Shown: positions 52,815 to 62,890 of the stretch, in pieces
Position numbering within the stretch: position 1 is the first letter of the stretch
Layout of the letters: every line of letters starts with the position of its first letter
From: Piezodorus guildinii
Lineage: Eukaryota; Arthropoda; Insecta; Hemiptera; Pentatomidae
Assembly (NCBI GenBank): GCA_023052935.1
Contig: CM041294.1
Span: 103,572,116 to 103,636,115, forward strand
Length of the DNA: 64,000 nucleotides
Direction: 5' to 3'
Translations under genes and position numbers: made by a program
The notes under the pieces: model-generated
Told to the model about the DNA's origin: nothing
Database searches by the model: none
Seen by the model: the letters and a program-made list of their open reading frames with translations, nothing else

Positions 52815-53395
52815 TCCTGATTTTTTATATCTGATATAGTGATTGATATAAAATGTTTATTAATAATATATAATGAATAATAGTTTTTTTAAAATGTTAG
52901 AATTAATTAGCTTGCCTTTTATATTAATTAAGCTACTTATTCAGAGTACATATGTGCAATACATAAAAATAAAGGTTATCTGGGTTCTTAATGTCCAGAG
53001 CAGCTGTTACGTAGCGCGCAATGTGCACATTGTTGGCCCCCATACTGGGCTTTAATTAGTCATTCATCATTGATGATATATTTGTACCGTAGCCAATGTA
53101 AACTTAAACGCTTTAGGTAAACGTAAATTGTAGTCGTTTTTCCATAATGTCTCAATAAGTAGCATACATATACATTACAATCATACAGTAGTAAGAACGA
53201 AATAATAGTATAATTGTGAACAGACATAAATTTTCTATAATATTTAGAATAGAGTTAAAAAAGTTAATGACAGTGCCGAAGGCCTTTTTTTGTTTTAAGG
53301 CGTAAAACCTTAAGGTCATCAACGCCTAAATATATGCATATTTAATCTTTATAATGAAGAACTATTAGGTAATAAGTAATTAAGAAAAAGATCAG
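52815..53395. other. Unrecognised AT-rich interval upstream of the I-type element
   Basis: No supported gene. Confidence 0.35.
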
Positions 53396-53610
53396 CTGTT
53401 TGGGACCCATGCGAAGCAGACGCACTTCAGGTCAGTCTTACAGTTTCATTAATTTATAAGTGTTTTTATTGAAAAAATAGACATTATTTTGTGCAGTATA
53501 GACAATTTAAGGGTGCGTGTTCCATCACGAAAGTGAGAATTGGTATTTCAATAAGAAATTGGGCGAATATACGCCTATTATAGGTGCTCAGAGCTTTTGG
53601 CTCTGTAGCG

Positions 53611-55155
53611 ATGTCAGCTACCCCCATTAAATCCTCAGTTAGCTCTAATGTCATGAAAATAAACAGTAATAGTCAAAAAGAGATGGAAAACCGACAAACA
53701 ACCAATAATGTAACACCTAACCTCAAACCTACAGAAATTAGCTATGCCAAAGCCACCGCATCAGAAAAGTTTTCAAAGCGAGAAAACGCTATAATATTAC
53801 ACACTGTTCCGGGTATTAAACAGAAAGAGTACGTAATCAAAATCGCAGCCCTAATCGACCCAAAATTCATCCGATACACATCAAGAATTTCCAATTCCCG
53901 GTTTTGCATTCACTTCAGTAACAAAGAGGCAGTAGATAATATCATTAGGAATCATAAATCAATAGTTATTAACGACAAAGAAATTCACATAAAACGGTTA
54001 ATCAATCCAGCAAAACGAATTGTTATTTCTAATGCTTGCCCTTCCATACCTCATGATACTATAGAAAATGAACTGAAAAAACTAGGGTTGAGGTTAGTTT
54101 CACCAATGCACTTTCTCAGGGCCGGGTACCAAGACCCACGGTTGGCCCATGTTTTAAGTTTTCGAAGACAAGTCTATATCCCACCTGAGGACCTAACCAA
54201 ACTCCCATCTTCATTGTTAATTAAACACGATAATGTAGCTTACCGAATTTTTTTAGGTGAAGACATTGTCACCTGTTTTATTTGCAAACAACCAGGGCAT
54301 ATCTCTACCGATTGCCCAGAGTGTGAGAATGATATAGATATCTCTGAGCCCCAAAACAAAGAAAACGAGGCTACATTAATTAATTTCAATCCAGAAATAA
54401 TTAGTAGCGTCAGTGAAGAAACAAACACCGATCGCTCGCTACTCGATACGCCTAATCATGTTTTACCCAGCACTGATAACATAGTAGAGGCCACGCTAGC
54501 CAGTAGCCATGACAACGCTAGCACGTCACCAGTGCCTAAGGCTGCCAGAGGCGGTCCAGTGGAGCTGTTGTCTGGTAGTCATGACAACCAGCTTACTAGC
54601 GGTGGCGCCTTAGATAACCCTACTCAATCGACTGCTCTCAATAATCCCAATGATTCAATATTACAACCTACCGTGGTGTCCGGGGTGAAACGATGCCATT
54701 CTAGCTCTACCCCTTCTACTGTATCAACAACCGAATTGAACCTCACCATAGATTCCCAGGAAGATCCTGAAAATATTATCAATTTTGAAGACTACCCATT
54801 GATGACCTCAATTCAACCCGTAGGTAAAAAATTGAAGAAGCTAAAAAAAGCTGACAAAATTAATTCTTCGGTTAACTTTGAAAGTGCTCGACAGGCAATC
54901 GAAGGAAATAAAGAAAAGTACCCTATATCATTTGAAGACATGATCAAGTTAATCGACATATACCCCAATACTAAAAACATCAGTGAATTTGTCCAGGAAT
55001 TTACTACTAATACGGAGGGTCTTAGGGGCATGCTAAAAGATACTAAAGCATTAATAACTGATCGGAGAACAAAACTTAAAATCACAAAACTTCTTAAAAA
55101 ACAGTGGGAAGCAACAGATTTTATAAGTAACACAGACGACAGTACGGATAATTAA
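53611..55155 (+). CDS. I-type ORF1: gag-like nucleic-acid-binding protein
   Basis: 514 residues from the first ATG (a GTG-initiated extension upstream is not expected in a eukaryote). The N-terminus is polar, Ser/Asn-rich. A central region (~60-215) has the RNA-binding-like gag layout (AIILHTVPGI, IHIKRLINPAKRIVISNA, RRQVYIPPEDLTKLP). A single zinc knuckle CFICKQPGHISTDC sits near residue 220. A long low-complexity Ser/Thr/Asn-rich stretch (~240-390) and a Lys-rich C-terminus follow (GKKLKKLKKADK). It is probably the RNA-binding partner of ORF2. No break is visible. The ORF2 start lies 52 bp after its stop. Confidence 0.88.
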   Translation: MSATPIKSSVSSNVMKINSNSQKEMENRQTTNNVTPNLKPTEISYAKATASEKFSKRENAIILHTVPGIKQKEYVIKIAALIDPKFIRYTSRISNSRFCIHFSNKEAVDNIIRNHKSIVINDKEIHIKRLINPAKRIVISNACPSIPHDTIENELKKLGLRLVSPMHFLRAGYQDPRLAHVLSFRRQVYIPPEDLTKLPSSLLIKHDNVAYRIFLGEDIVTCFICKQPGHISTDCPECENDIDISEPQNKENEATLINFNPEIISSVSEETNTDRSLLDTPNHVLPSTDNIVEATLASSHDNASTSPVPKAARGGPVELLSGSHDNQLTSGGALDNPTQSTALNNPNDSILQPTVVSGVKRCHSSSTPSTVSTTELNLTIDSQEDPENIINFEDYPLMTSIQPVGKKLKKLKKADKINSSVNFESARQAIEGNKEKYPISFEDMIKLIDIYPNTKNISEFVQEFTTNTEGLRGMLKDTKALITDRRTKLKITKLLKKQWEATDFISNTDDSTDN

Positions 55156-55207
55156 TTGGTAACAACGCAGCTGATCTCTTGGAAACATTTTTATAAAATT
55201 TTACATT

Positions 55208-57469
55208 ATGGTTAACAATTCCAATTCTTTTATTATACAGTGGAACTGTAATGGGTTTTACAAACACTTTGAATACTTTAAACTACTGTTAAATGAAGAG
55301 AAACCGTATTGCTGGTGTTTACAAGAAACTCATTTTTCACAATCGCAGGTAGTAAATTTAAAAAATCACGAAATTTACCGGAAAGACAGAACAGATTGTA
55401 AATCCGCTTGGGGAGGTGTAGCTATATTAGTTAATAAAGACGTGCATTCAGAACCAGTTAAAATTCATTCCAGTCTAGAAGTTGTAGCCGCAAAAATATT
55501 TAAACCTGAACCGATTACAGTTTGCAATATATATATCCCACCAAATCAAGATTTCACTGCAAATGATCTTCAAGAAATAGTAGATCAACTCCCAAGACCT
55601 GTCATCCTTGTTGGAGATCTAAATGGACACAACAAATTATGGGGCTCCTCATTATTTGACTATAGAAATAGGGGAAGTGAAATCGAGAAATATATTGACT
55701 CTAATGATTTTTTGACTCTAATTAACGACGGTTCTCCAACTCATTTCTGTGGTGATGGCTCTCTTTCTGCCATCGATTTATCATTAATAGATGTCAGACT
55801 GCTCCACAAAGTGCATTGGGAAGTAAAGGACATGTTGTACGGAAGCGATCACTTCCCAATCACTATAAAGTTTGATACTAATACTGACTTCAAGACTGAC
55901 AAAACTCCGAGATGGTCATTCAAAAGAGCCGACTGGGAAAAGTTTTCTACATTAATGGAAAGGGAAATAGAAAACAAGGGAAGCTCGTTGACTGAAGTAG
56001 AGGAACAAATATCATTCCTTAATCTCACCATTCTAGATGCAGCAAAGAAGAGTATTCCTCACAAGATGGCATATAATGATAGGCGCTTAGTTCCTTGGTG
56101 GAATGAAGAGTGCCGCATCGCAATAATGAACAAAAAGAAAGCTTTCAACAAATTCAAAAAAACCAAACAACCTGAAGATTTAAACAACTTCAAAAAACTT
56201 AGATCTATTGCAAAGAAGGTATTAAGGGCAAGCAAAGAAAATTCATGGAAAAACTATGTTAATTCCATTAATAGTAGCAGTTGCCTACAAGAAGTCTGGA
56301 AAAAAGTGAATGCTATTCAAGGATCTAAAAAAAGTGAGGCTATTTCTACAATACAAACGGAAAATGAAACTATTACTGATCCATCTAAAATAGTTGAAGC
56401 TTTTGGAACACATTTCTCATCTATGTCGAAAACAGGCAACTACACTCCAGATTTCCAGCTATATAAAATCGAACAGGAGAAAAATACTATTCAATTCCAC
56501 ACACAAGATTCAGAAATTTACAATCACCTGTTCAGTTTATCTGAGATGCAAAACTCCTTAAGTACGTGCAAAGATAAATCCACTGCAGGACCCGATCATA
56601 TTCCATATTTATTTTTGAAAAAAATGTCCCTAAACGCACAAATATTTTTAGTTTCCATTTATAATAGGATATGGAGCTCAGGACTTTTTCCTGAAACGTG
56701 GAAGAACGCTACAGTTATACCAATCAAGAAAAATCAGAAAGACATTAGTATCAATAACTATCGACCTATTTCTCTCCTTTCATGTGTATCGAAACTACTT
56801 GAAAAAATGATCAACAATCGATTGACATATTATTTAGAAAAACGAAACTTTTTTTCAGCTTCGCAGTACGGCTTCAGGAAAAACCGCTCAACCATTGACC
56901 AAATAATGAAGTTTGAATACGAAATACAGACCGCCTTTTCTAACAAAGAGCACTTGGTTGCTGTCTCCATTGATATCCAAAAAGCATACGACACTATGTG
57001 GAGATACAATGTCCTAAGCACTCTTTCAAAAGAAGGCCTCACGGGGAGATTACTGATATTCATCAATAACTTCCTCAAAGAAAGAAAATTCAAGGTTAAA
57101 GTTGGTCCTAATCTTTCTCAAACGTTCCTCCAGGAGAACGGTACGCCGCAAGGATCCCCACTGAGTGTAACTTTATTCCTAATAGCAATAAACAGCATAG
57201 CACAGACAACACCATCTGAAGTAAGATGTTCTTTGTTTGCTGACGATTTTACAATCTATATAAGAAACAAGCCGTTAGAGTATATTGAATGGAAGTTACA
57301 AAAAACATTGAAGAACCTTGAAGCATGGTCTAGGACCACAGGTTTTAACTTTTCAAGCTCCAAAACAATAGCTGTACACTTTTGCAAAAAAAACAAAATG
57401 TCAAACACACCCGTCATTGACACTTTTAAATCAACCCATTTCCTACGACCCATTTCTCATTCCTTTTAA
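55208..57469 (+). CDS. I-type ORF2, N-terminal part: endonuclease and reverse transcriptase
   Basis: Begins with ATGGTTAAC. Residues 1 to ~225 form an APE-like endonuclease: IIQWNCNGF, WCLQETHF (catalytic Glu), PVILVGDLNGHNKLWG and YGSDHFPITI. The reverse transcriptase runs from ~440: NNYRPISLLSCVSKLLEK, SQYGFRKNRSTID, AVSIDIQKAYDTMW, GTPQGSPLSVTLFLIAIN and the catalytic CSLFADDFTIY. The frame ends in out-of-frame sequence after SSSKTIAVHFCKK. The true continuation is the frame of the following entry, entered at an eight-A run (57386-57393), about 75 bp before this frame's stop. With one A fewer the two would be one ORF of roughly 1,275 codons. Confidence 0.9.
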   Translation: MVNNSNSFIIQWNCNGFYKHFEYFKLLLNEEKPYCWCLQETHFSQSQVVNLKNHEIYRKDRTDCKSAWGGVAILVNKDVHSEPVKIHSSLEVVAAKIFKPEPITVCNIYIPPNQDFTANDLQEIVDQLPRPVILVGDLNGHNKLWGSSLFDYRNRGSEIEKYIDSNDFLTLINDGSPTHFCGDGSLSAIDLSLIDVRLLHKVHWEVKDMLYGSDHFPITIKFDTNTDFKTDKTPRWSFKRADWEKFSTLMEREIENKGSSLTEVEEQISFLNLTILDAAKKSIPHKMAYNDRRLVPWWNEECRIAIMNKKKAFNKFKKTKQPEDLNNFKKLRSIAKKVLRASKENSWKNYVNSINSSSCLQEVWKKVNAIQGSKKSEAISTIQTENETITDPSKIVEAFGTHFSSMSKTGNYTPDFQLYKIEQEKNTIQFHTQDSEIYNHLFSLSEMQNSLSTCKDKSTAGPDHIPYLFLKKMSLNAQIFLVSIYNRIWSSGLFPETWKNATVIPIKKNQKDISINNYRPISLLSCVSKLLEKMINNRLTYYLEKRNFFSASQYGFRKNRSTIDQIMKFEYEIQTAFSNKEHLVAVSIDIQKAYDTMWRYNVLSTLSKEGLTGRLLIFINNFLKERKFKVKVGPNLSQTFLQENGTPQGSPLSVTLFLIAINSIAQTTPSEVRCSLFADDFTIYIRNKPLEYIEWKLQKTLKNLEAWSRTTGFNFSSSKTIAVHFCKKNKMSNTPVIDTFKSTHFLRPISHSF
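57386..57393 (+). other. Frameshift site in I-type ORF2 (eight-A run)
   Basis: TTTTGC followed by eight A and CAAAATG. Seven A would read CKKTKCQTHPSLTL in a single frame. The break could be a real mutation, a base-calling error or, less likely, a site of ribosomal slippage. Confidence 0.7.
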
Positions 57470-59039
57470 AACCAGCACTATCAAGTTCTTAGGCGTCTAC
57501 TTTGACCAAAAACTAAACTGGTCTCAACACATTCGTCATATAAAATTAAAATGTCAAAAAGGCTTAAATTTACTTAAAGTACTAGCCAACACTCAGTGGG
57601 GATCTGACCGGCGAACGTTATTAACGATATACCGAGTCCTTTTCAGACCTATAATTGACTATGGAGCTGTCGGTTATGGTTCAGCTAGCGCTTCGACTTT
57701 GAGGTTACTGGATCCAATTCACAATCAAGCTCTTCGCCTCTGTATCGGAGCATTCAGAACAACACCTGTCGGAAGCCTGTACGTGGAGAGTAGTGAGCCC
57801 TCATTAGAAACAAGAAGGAAATACCTGCTACTGGCATACGTGGGCACGTTGATGTCAAGAAAAAAACTTTTTTCTTCTGAATCCACGGCATATCCAATTG
57901 TAAGCGAAGAACCCCACGAATCGTGTAAATGTTTCTACAACAGGTTCAAAAAACTGACAAACGATTTAAAAATAGTAATCCCAGAAATCTTTACGATGCC
58001 AAATAGCTCAGTACCAAATTGGATGGAAATGGAAAATCAGATCGATTACAGTTTAACTGTATTCCCAAAGCTCACAACACCTCAACATGTATACGACCAG
58101 CTGTATAAAGAGCGGGAAGAACAATATTCCGATTACCGCTTTTGGTTCACGGATGCTTCTAAATCGAACTCCGAAGTTGGTTGTGCTGTTCTCATGGGCT
58201 CTATTTGTAGCAAAAATGTTTTACCAGAACCAAATAGTGTATACACTGGAGAGCTCTACTCCATCTGGAAAGCCTTGAAAATCATAGTAAAACACGACCA
58301 CCAACATCACCTGATTGTAACTGATTCTCTAAGTTCTCTAAAGTCAATAGAGAATAGGTACTCAAAAGAAGCCTTGGTTCAAAGAATCCAGATTCTCAAG
58401 GAAAAAAGCGAAAGTGAAGGAAAAACAATAAAATTTTTGTGGGTCCCATCTCACTTGGGCATAGGAAGCAATGAGGACGCTGATCGAGCGGCTAATAATG
58501 CAAGGATGGACTCTGGAAGGGAAGTGACACGTGTCAATAAGACAACTGCATTGGACTGGCGAAAATACGTCAAGAAAATGATTTATACTACATGGGCTGC
58601 TGAGTGGAGTAAAACTAAAGACAAATTAGGAAAAATTAAAGAGACTCCAGGGATATGGGAAACGTCAGAGAGGAAAAACCGGCGCGAAGAAGTGGTTCTG
58701 GCCAGGATAAGAAGCGGGCACACAGCTCTGACACATAGTTACCTACTGAAAGGATTGTACCCACCGACCTGCAGGACTTGTGAGGCACCTCTGACGGTGG
58801 AGCACATCGTACTGCACTGCGGGGCCTTCAGCGTTGCAAGAACGGAGTGCGGAATTGACACCAGGCTGGAAATAGCACTAGGCAACAGTGAAGTGTGTGT
58901 TCAAAAAGTATTTAAGTTTTTAAAAAAGTGTAAAGAATGTGATTTAAGATATAATGTCCTTCTACCAAACATTCACCATCATTGTCTTATAATTGAAATC
59001 ATTTTAAGAAAAAAACAAAACAACTATGTTTATAGCTAA
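57411..59039 (+). CDS. I-type ORF2, C-terminal part: RT thumb, RNase H and CCHC tail
   Basis: Continuation of ORF2 in the +1 frame. It opens with PSLTLLNQPI and KFLGVYFDQKLNW, the conserved region just after the RT palm. The RNase H domain is complete in catalytic residues: FWFTDASKSNSEVG (Asp), YTGELYSIW (Glu), LIVTDSLSSLKSI (Asp) and WVPSHLGIGSNEDADRAA (Asp). A CCHC-like tail CRTCEAPLTVEHIVLHC follows near residue 455. It has no start codon of its own that makes sense, so it is translated only if the frame break is absent in the real genome or bypassed. Its RNase H retains the Asp that is Gly in the related fragment at 38.7 kb. Confidence 0.88.
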   Translation, partial: PSLTLLNQPISYDPFLIPFKTSTIKFLGVYFDQKLNWSQHIRHIKLKCQKGLNLLKVLANTQWGSDRRTLLTIYRVLFRPIIDYGAVGYGSASASTLRLLDPIHNQALRLCIGAFRTTPVGSLYVESSEPSLETRRKYLLLAYVGTLMSRKKLFSSESTAYPIVSEEPHESCKCFYNRFKKLTNDLKIVIPEIFTMPNSSVPNWMEMENQIDYSLTVFPKLTTPQHVYDQLYKEREEQYSDYRFWFTDASKSNSEVGCAVLMGSICSKNVLPEPNSVYTGELYSIWKALKIIVKHDHQHHLIVTDSLSSLKSIENRYSKEALVQRIQILKEKSESEGKTIKFLWVPSHLGIGSNEDADRAANNARMDSGREVTRVNKTTALDWRKYVKKMIYTTWAAEWSKTKDKLGKIKETPGIWETSERKNRREEVVLARIRSGHTALTHSYLLKGLYPPTCRTCEAPLTVEHIVLHCGAFSVARTECGIDTRLEIALGNSEVCVQKVFKFLKKCKECDLRYNVLLPNIHHHCLIIEIILRKKQNNYVYS

Positions 59040-59100
59040 TGACCCTTAATGGGTAGATGCTCTGTATAAATAAATAAAATAAAATTAAAAAAAAAAAATA

Positions 59101-60080
59101 TTTAGTGAACATGAACTTAAAAAAACACTTTAAGTTAAGAAAACATTTTTTTTTTTTTTTTTTTTTTTTTTACTAATTAATTAAAAACTCACCAGGAACG
59201 TATAACTTTATATTCAATTAATATTATAGTTTTAATAGTTTAGCTAACAACGATTGCTCCTTAAGAAAATCAAAAACTAATTTAATGGTTATTGTAATAT
59301 TTCTCAATAAAAAAAAAAAAAAAAAAAAAAAAATTTAATGGTTTCCTCTAAAGTAACTAGTACTGTTGATGTATTTGGGTTTAGTCAAATTTTATTTAGG
59401 TTTAATGAATAATATAGGTGAGGGCTCCATCACAATGCTGGTACTGGGGCACGGGCTGCCCAGTAAAAAAGAGATGTTAGTTTAGAACTGTAGAAATGTT
59501 AGTATATTAACTGCATATTTACATATCGTCTACTTGAAAGAATAATATATCGTAATTCGTAAAAATAGATTTTAAAGAGAAGCGTTTAATGTCAACATTT
59601 ATAAATGATTATGCCTTTAACCTAAACATAAAGTATTAAGCTGTATCCTTTATAGTTTATGTTTAAAATAAATATAATCTTTGTTTGATGAAATTTCAAT
59701 TAAAAAAAATATCTGACCTAAAATCCTTATTCTGGTATATAACAAAAAGAAACTACATGTCGTTGCCCAATATATCAGCACTTACCAGACAAACGCTCTG
59801 AGCTTCCAATAAATTATTAAATTCTCATCTTGAGGCTATTATTTTACTTTGGATTATTTTGGCTTTAAGAATTGAATCATCGATTACCTCTTTTAATTAC
59901 AAACCGGTCGTTTAAACACAGGACTTTAGTGTTTCATAAACATTTTATTTAAAACCAATGTTTCAAATATTACTTTCTAAATGACTTATGACAAGCTTCA
60001 TTTTTTTTTATCACGTACGCACCTCAGTTCGTCACATTTTTAACGTCAATAAAAATCATTTTACTAGATGTAAGCAAAGC
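59101..60080. other. AT-rich interval with poly-T and poly-A tracts
   Basis: Poly-T at about 59145-59171 and poly-A at about 59309-59333. The A run ends a TTTCTCAATAAAA segment that may be another retroelement tail. No gene. Confidence 0.4.
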
Positions 60081-60084
60081 AATA

Positions 60085-60240
60085 CTTTTTAAAGTATAAA
60101 TATATGTTTTTAAATATTTGGTGCGCGCAACACACAACTATCACTTACTTATCTTTTTGAAATCAAGCTTTAAATAAACTTGAAGTAAAAAAAAAAATGG
60201 TGTAAATTGAAACATTTATTTTAGATTTGGTAATACAACA
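60085..60240 (-). repeat. Fragment of repeat family A (3' end block)
   Basis: On the minus strand it reads GATAAGTAAGTGATAGTTGTG then TGTTGCGCGCACCAAAT, the diagnostic end block of family A, followed by diverged sequence. Confidence 0.5.
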
Positions 60241-60261
60241 ATAGAAATTATTATATACAAT

Positions 60262-60347
60262 TTCGTGTATAAGGATTCTCACTGAAGCATCGTCCGATTG
60301 GCCACAGAAGCATAAAGTGATGCTAAATGAATAAACAAACAAACCAT
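60262..60347 (+). mobile_element. SINE 3' fragment (same family as 9.1 kb)
   Basis: AAGGATTCTCACTGAAGCAT, CGTCCGATTGGCCACAGAAG and a GAATAAACAAACAAACC tail match the 3' third of the SINE at 9083-9376. The tRNA-derived head is missing. Confidence 0.65.
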
Positions 60348-60945
60348 CTTACGTGTATACCCATTTCTTTACTCATCATCACTTTCCAAAAGTTTGTATG
60401 TAATTTTTTTTTAAATCTATAGGTTTTTAACGGTATATTACATATCTATATTGACATTTGTATTTTTAGAAACAATGTGATTAACTACGTCTGCTGTCTG
60501 TTAAAATAAAGGTTAACTACAGATGTGCAATTTAATTAATTTATATTTAATAGGATAAATATAAAAATAGTATTATTGCTGTTTTATTTAAACAATTGTA
60601 AATGCATTCCTTTGGTCTAAGACCGATAATTCTTAAGTTTCAAACCACTCAAATGAAGAGCAAGCCTATGTTTGAGAACAGATTATTAAATTACTTTGAT
60701 CCACTTCATAATGAATGGACCTCCCGAAAACTTCCAGCTCTTCAGGGAAATCCTATCTTATATATACTCTTAATTAAAAAACTTTAAAAAGAACTAACAG
60801 GTACTTCATAAAGAAAGGTTAAAAAAAGTATATTGAAAAATTCATTGCATTTGAAAAACATATTTTAAATTAAAATATAGTTTAGTAGCAGACTAACAAT
60901 TAAACATATATCATACACGTAACAAAAAGTGCACTTATATTATTA
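60348..60945. other. Unrecognised AT-rich interval
   Basis: A 61-codon frame at 60602-60787 has no recognisable feature. Confidence 0.35.
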
Positions 60946-60949
60946 AGTT

Positions 60950-61145
60950 TATTTTGAAACGTCTAGTGGAAGATCATCCGTCGTACGGGCTGCACTTGCA
61001 GAGTGTCTCAAGGGTGTATGTTGGGACCAATACTTTTTGCTATATTCACAGCGCCAGGAGTCTTGGCCAAGCATCCAGGAGTAGTAGTAGCAGTCTGTGC
61101 TGAAGATACCGGGATATATGCGTCCAGTGTAGACTTTCCATCATT
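60950..61145 (+). pseudogene. Jockey-type reverse transcriptase palm fragment
   Basis: The plus strand reads VSQGCMLGPILFAIFTA (from the VPQGSxLGP motif) followed 20 residues later by VCAEDTGIYASS, a mutated FADDTAIYA active site with the first Asp changed to Glu. Less than 70 codons remain. The sequence is distinct from the other Jockey-like copies here. It runs directly into a SINE. Confidence 0.65.
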
Positions 61146-61202
61146 TAAAGCCAACGGAAAAACGACATTAAACATGAAATTTCTGTTTCTTTTGACTCTC
61201 TG

Positions 61203-61458
61203 TTTTGGTGCTAGACTTACACATACACATACAGGCAGGTTTGAACCTGGCAGACGGCTTTTTTAAAAGGAGTAGAAAAATCCCTAATCATGCCGTCATT
61301 TTAAGTTTTACGTAAAAATATGGCTCCAAGCCTATGCTTTTTGCTACTCGTTCAATATTCCTATGTTAATTAAACCCGGATAGACAAAAATTTATTATTT
61401 CTACTGCAGCATCGCCCGAATATCCAAAGTAGCATAAGGTGACGATATTGAACAAACT
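61203..61458 (+). mobile_element. Diverged SINE copy (same family as 9.1 kb)
   Basis: The head has a weak A-box-like GGTGCTAGACTTACAC and B box GGTTTGAACCT near 61239. The body follows the 9.1-kb copy block by block (GGAGTAGAAAAATCCCTAA, ATGCCGTCATTTTAAG, GCTACTCGTTCAATATTCC, GCAGCATCGCCCGAATATCC, AGCATAAGGTGACGA). Many substitutions make it an old copy. Confidence 0.65.
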
Positions 61459-61459
61459 C

Positions 61460-62055
61460 GCAGACCATTTCTTGGGACTTAGTCATTTGACCCAGGGGAT
61501 CTAATACTGGAATGTAAATTTTTTTAAGATCCCAACACGTTCTCTTACAATTAATTTCATAAATAGGTAAGTGAAAGTAAAATTATTATATATTAATCAA
61601 TAATATTAGTCTTACTTTTAACATTTAATAAACAGATTGTTTAGAATCATCTTCAAAGAATGATGTAAAAGGCGTTAATTAGAAACAGCTTCCAGATCAG
61701 GGGTGGAGATGGAGGTGTTAATATATTTAGATTTATGTCTCTAGCATAGAGCCTGTTGTTATATTCAATATTAGAATGGCACATGGTTGGTATTTAAATA
61801 TTGTAATGATGGTCAGAGGGTAAGGTTTTTTTCCCCCTTCTCTGACTATCACGTCCCCTGCAAAGGTCTTCTATATTGTGGTTTAGGAGGATGCGGGGTA
61901 TTTTCCATTATAATCGTTTGTTTCCTTCTGGTATTTCTCTTTAAGGTTTTGTAGTTAGGGCAAACCAATTATTTTCTGAATGAATATGTAAAAATCGTTA
62001 ACCATTAGACTTCGTCTATAAGTAAATTTAAAAACATGATCGTTCGTCATAAACC
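61460..62055. other. Unrecognised interval
   Basis: Contains AGGTAAGTGAAAGTAAAA near 61566, reminiscent of the family A end block; otherwise nothing seen. Confidence 0.35.
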
Positions 62056-62059
62056 TATG

Positions 62060-62735
62060 ACATCCCCCCCTAGAGTATCCTTTAATATTATTCCGCTTGT
62101 CCTGGTTGAACATATTCGCTATCTAGGACACCTACATGACAAACGTCTAACTAGCAATCCGCACATAAGACTGAAGTGATAAGAAACTGCCCACCGCTTT
62201 CGCTTACTTCAACACTTACTGGACAGACGCTCTAACCTTCCACTTAACTACAAAAGGTCCATCTATATCACCATCATAAGACCTATCTAGACGTACGGAG
62301 TTCAGCTTTGGGGCTCTATTAAACCATTAAATTCTTCCAATATTCAATCCTTACAATCTAAAATCCTTCGAAAAATCCTCAATGTTCCTTACTTTGTCAA
62401 CAAAAAACTAATCTATAAAGACCTTAATGTCCCATATGTTGCTGATTCGGCCCGTACGAGGTATCAATCCTTCCATGACAATCTTCATTTCCACTTTAAC
62501 CCTCTAGTTTCAATACTTGCATCCTCTTCCATTCTTGACAATCCTCCGAGTTGTCTGAAAAAAAGATTGCCTCGAGACCTTCTAGTTTAGATTACCTAGT
62601 GGAGTTTTCTCATTTCACCAAGAGGCATATTCTCTTCATGTCTTTTGATGTATATTATCTATAGATATTATCAGCTAATTTACTTGTTGTATTTACGTAT
62701 ACAGTTGTAAATTTAAGTAAATAAAAAAACAATAA
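62060..62735 (+). pseudogene. Jockey-like ORF2 C-terminal fragment, subfamily 3, second copy
   Basis: Nearly parallel to the copy at 41.8-42.9 kb from its IRYLGLLL region to the 3' UTR. Shared text includes CGCTTTCGCTTACTTCAACA, CTGGACAGACGCTCTAACC and ATATTCAATCCTTACAATC. It reads SFNIIPLVLVEHIRYLGHL, then TRLK-like text with TGA TAA in place of Arg Gln, and ends KKRLPRDLLV. The TAA coincides with the premature stop in the other copy; the preceding TGA is private. 5'-truncated and inactive. Confidence 0.78.
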
Positions 62736-62835
62736 AAATAACATGATTGAAGAATAGTTCATGGTGGAATGAACGAATAATAATATAATTTGTTTGGGGC
62801 ATGAGGTAAGGAGTGAGGAGCACTATAAATAAGAA

Positions 62836-62890
62836 AGCTTGTGTGCCGACGTTTCACTCTACGTTTTGGGCCATCATCAGGAAAAATAAG
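62836..62890 (-). other. CTGATGA...GAAAC motif resembling a decayed hammerhead ribozyme core
   Basis: The minus strand reads CCTGATGATGGCCCAAAACG and then TAGAGTGAAACGTCGGCAC. CTGATGA and GAAA are the two conserved boxes of hammerhead ribozymes such as those in Penelope-like retroelements. The intervening stem II does not pair well, so activity is unlikely; it may be a degenerate repeat fragment. Confidence 0.3.

Larger units (their letters stand above)
53400..59100 (+). mobile_element. I-clade non-LTR retrotransposon, near full length
   Basis: Plus-strand element with a ~200-bp 5' UTR (near 53430 it reads CACTTCAGGTCAGTC), a gag-like ORF1, ORF2 with endonuclease, reverse transcriptase and RNase H, a short 3' UTR and a TAAATAAATAAAATAAAA tail. 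The RNase H plus a single CCHC in ORF1 and the TAA-type tail point to the I group rather than Jockey. ORF2 is split by one frameshift. I could not identify a target-site duplication, so the outer borders are approximate. Confidence 0.8.

Noticed and set aside
57386..57420. Programmed ribosomal frameshift linking the two parts of I-type ORF2
   Set aside because: I know of no such frameshift inside ORF2 in this clade; a homopolymer error or mutation is simpler.
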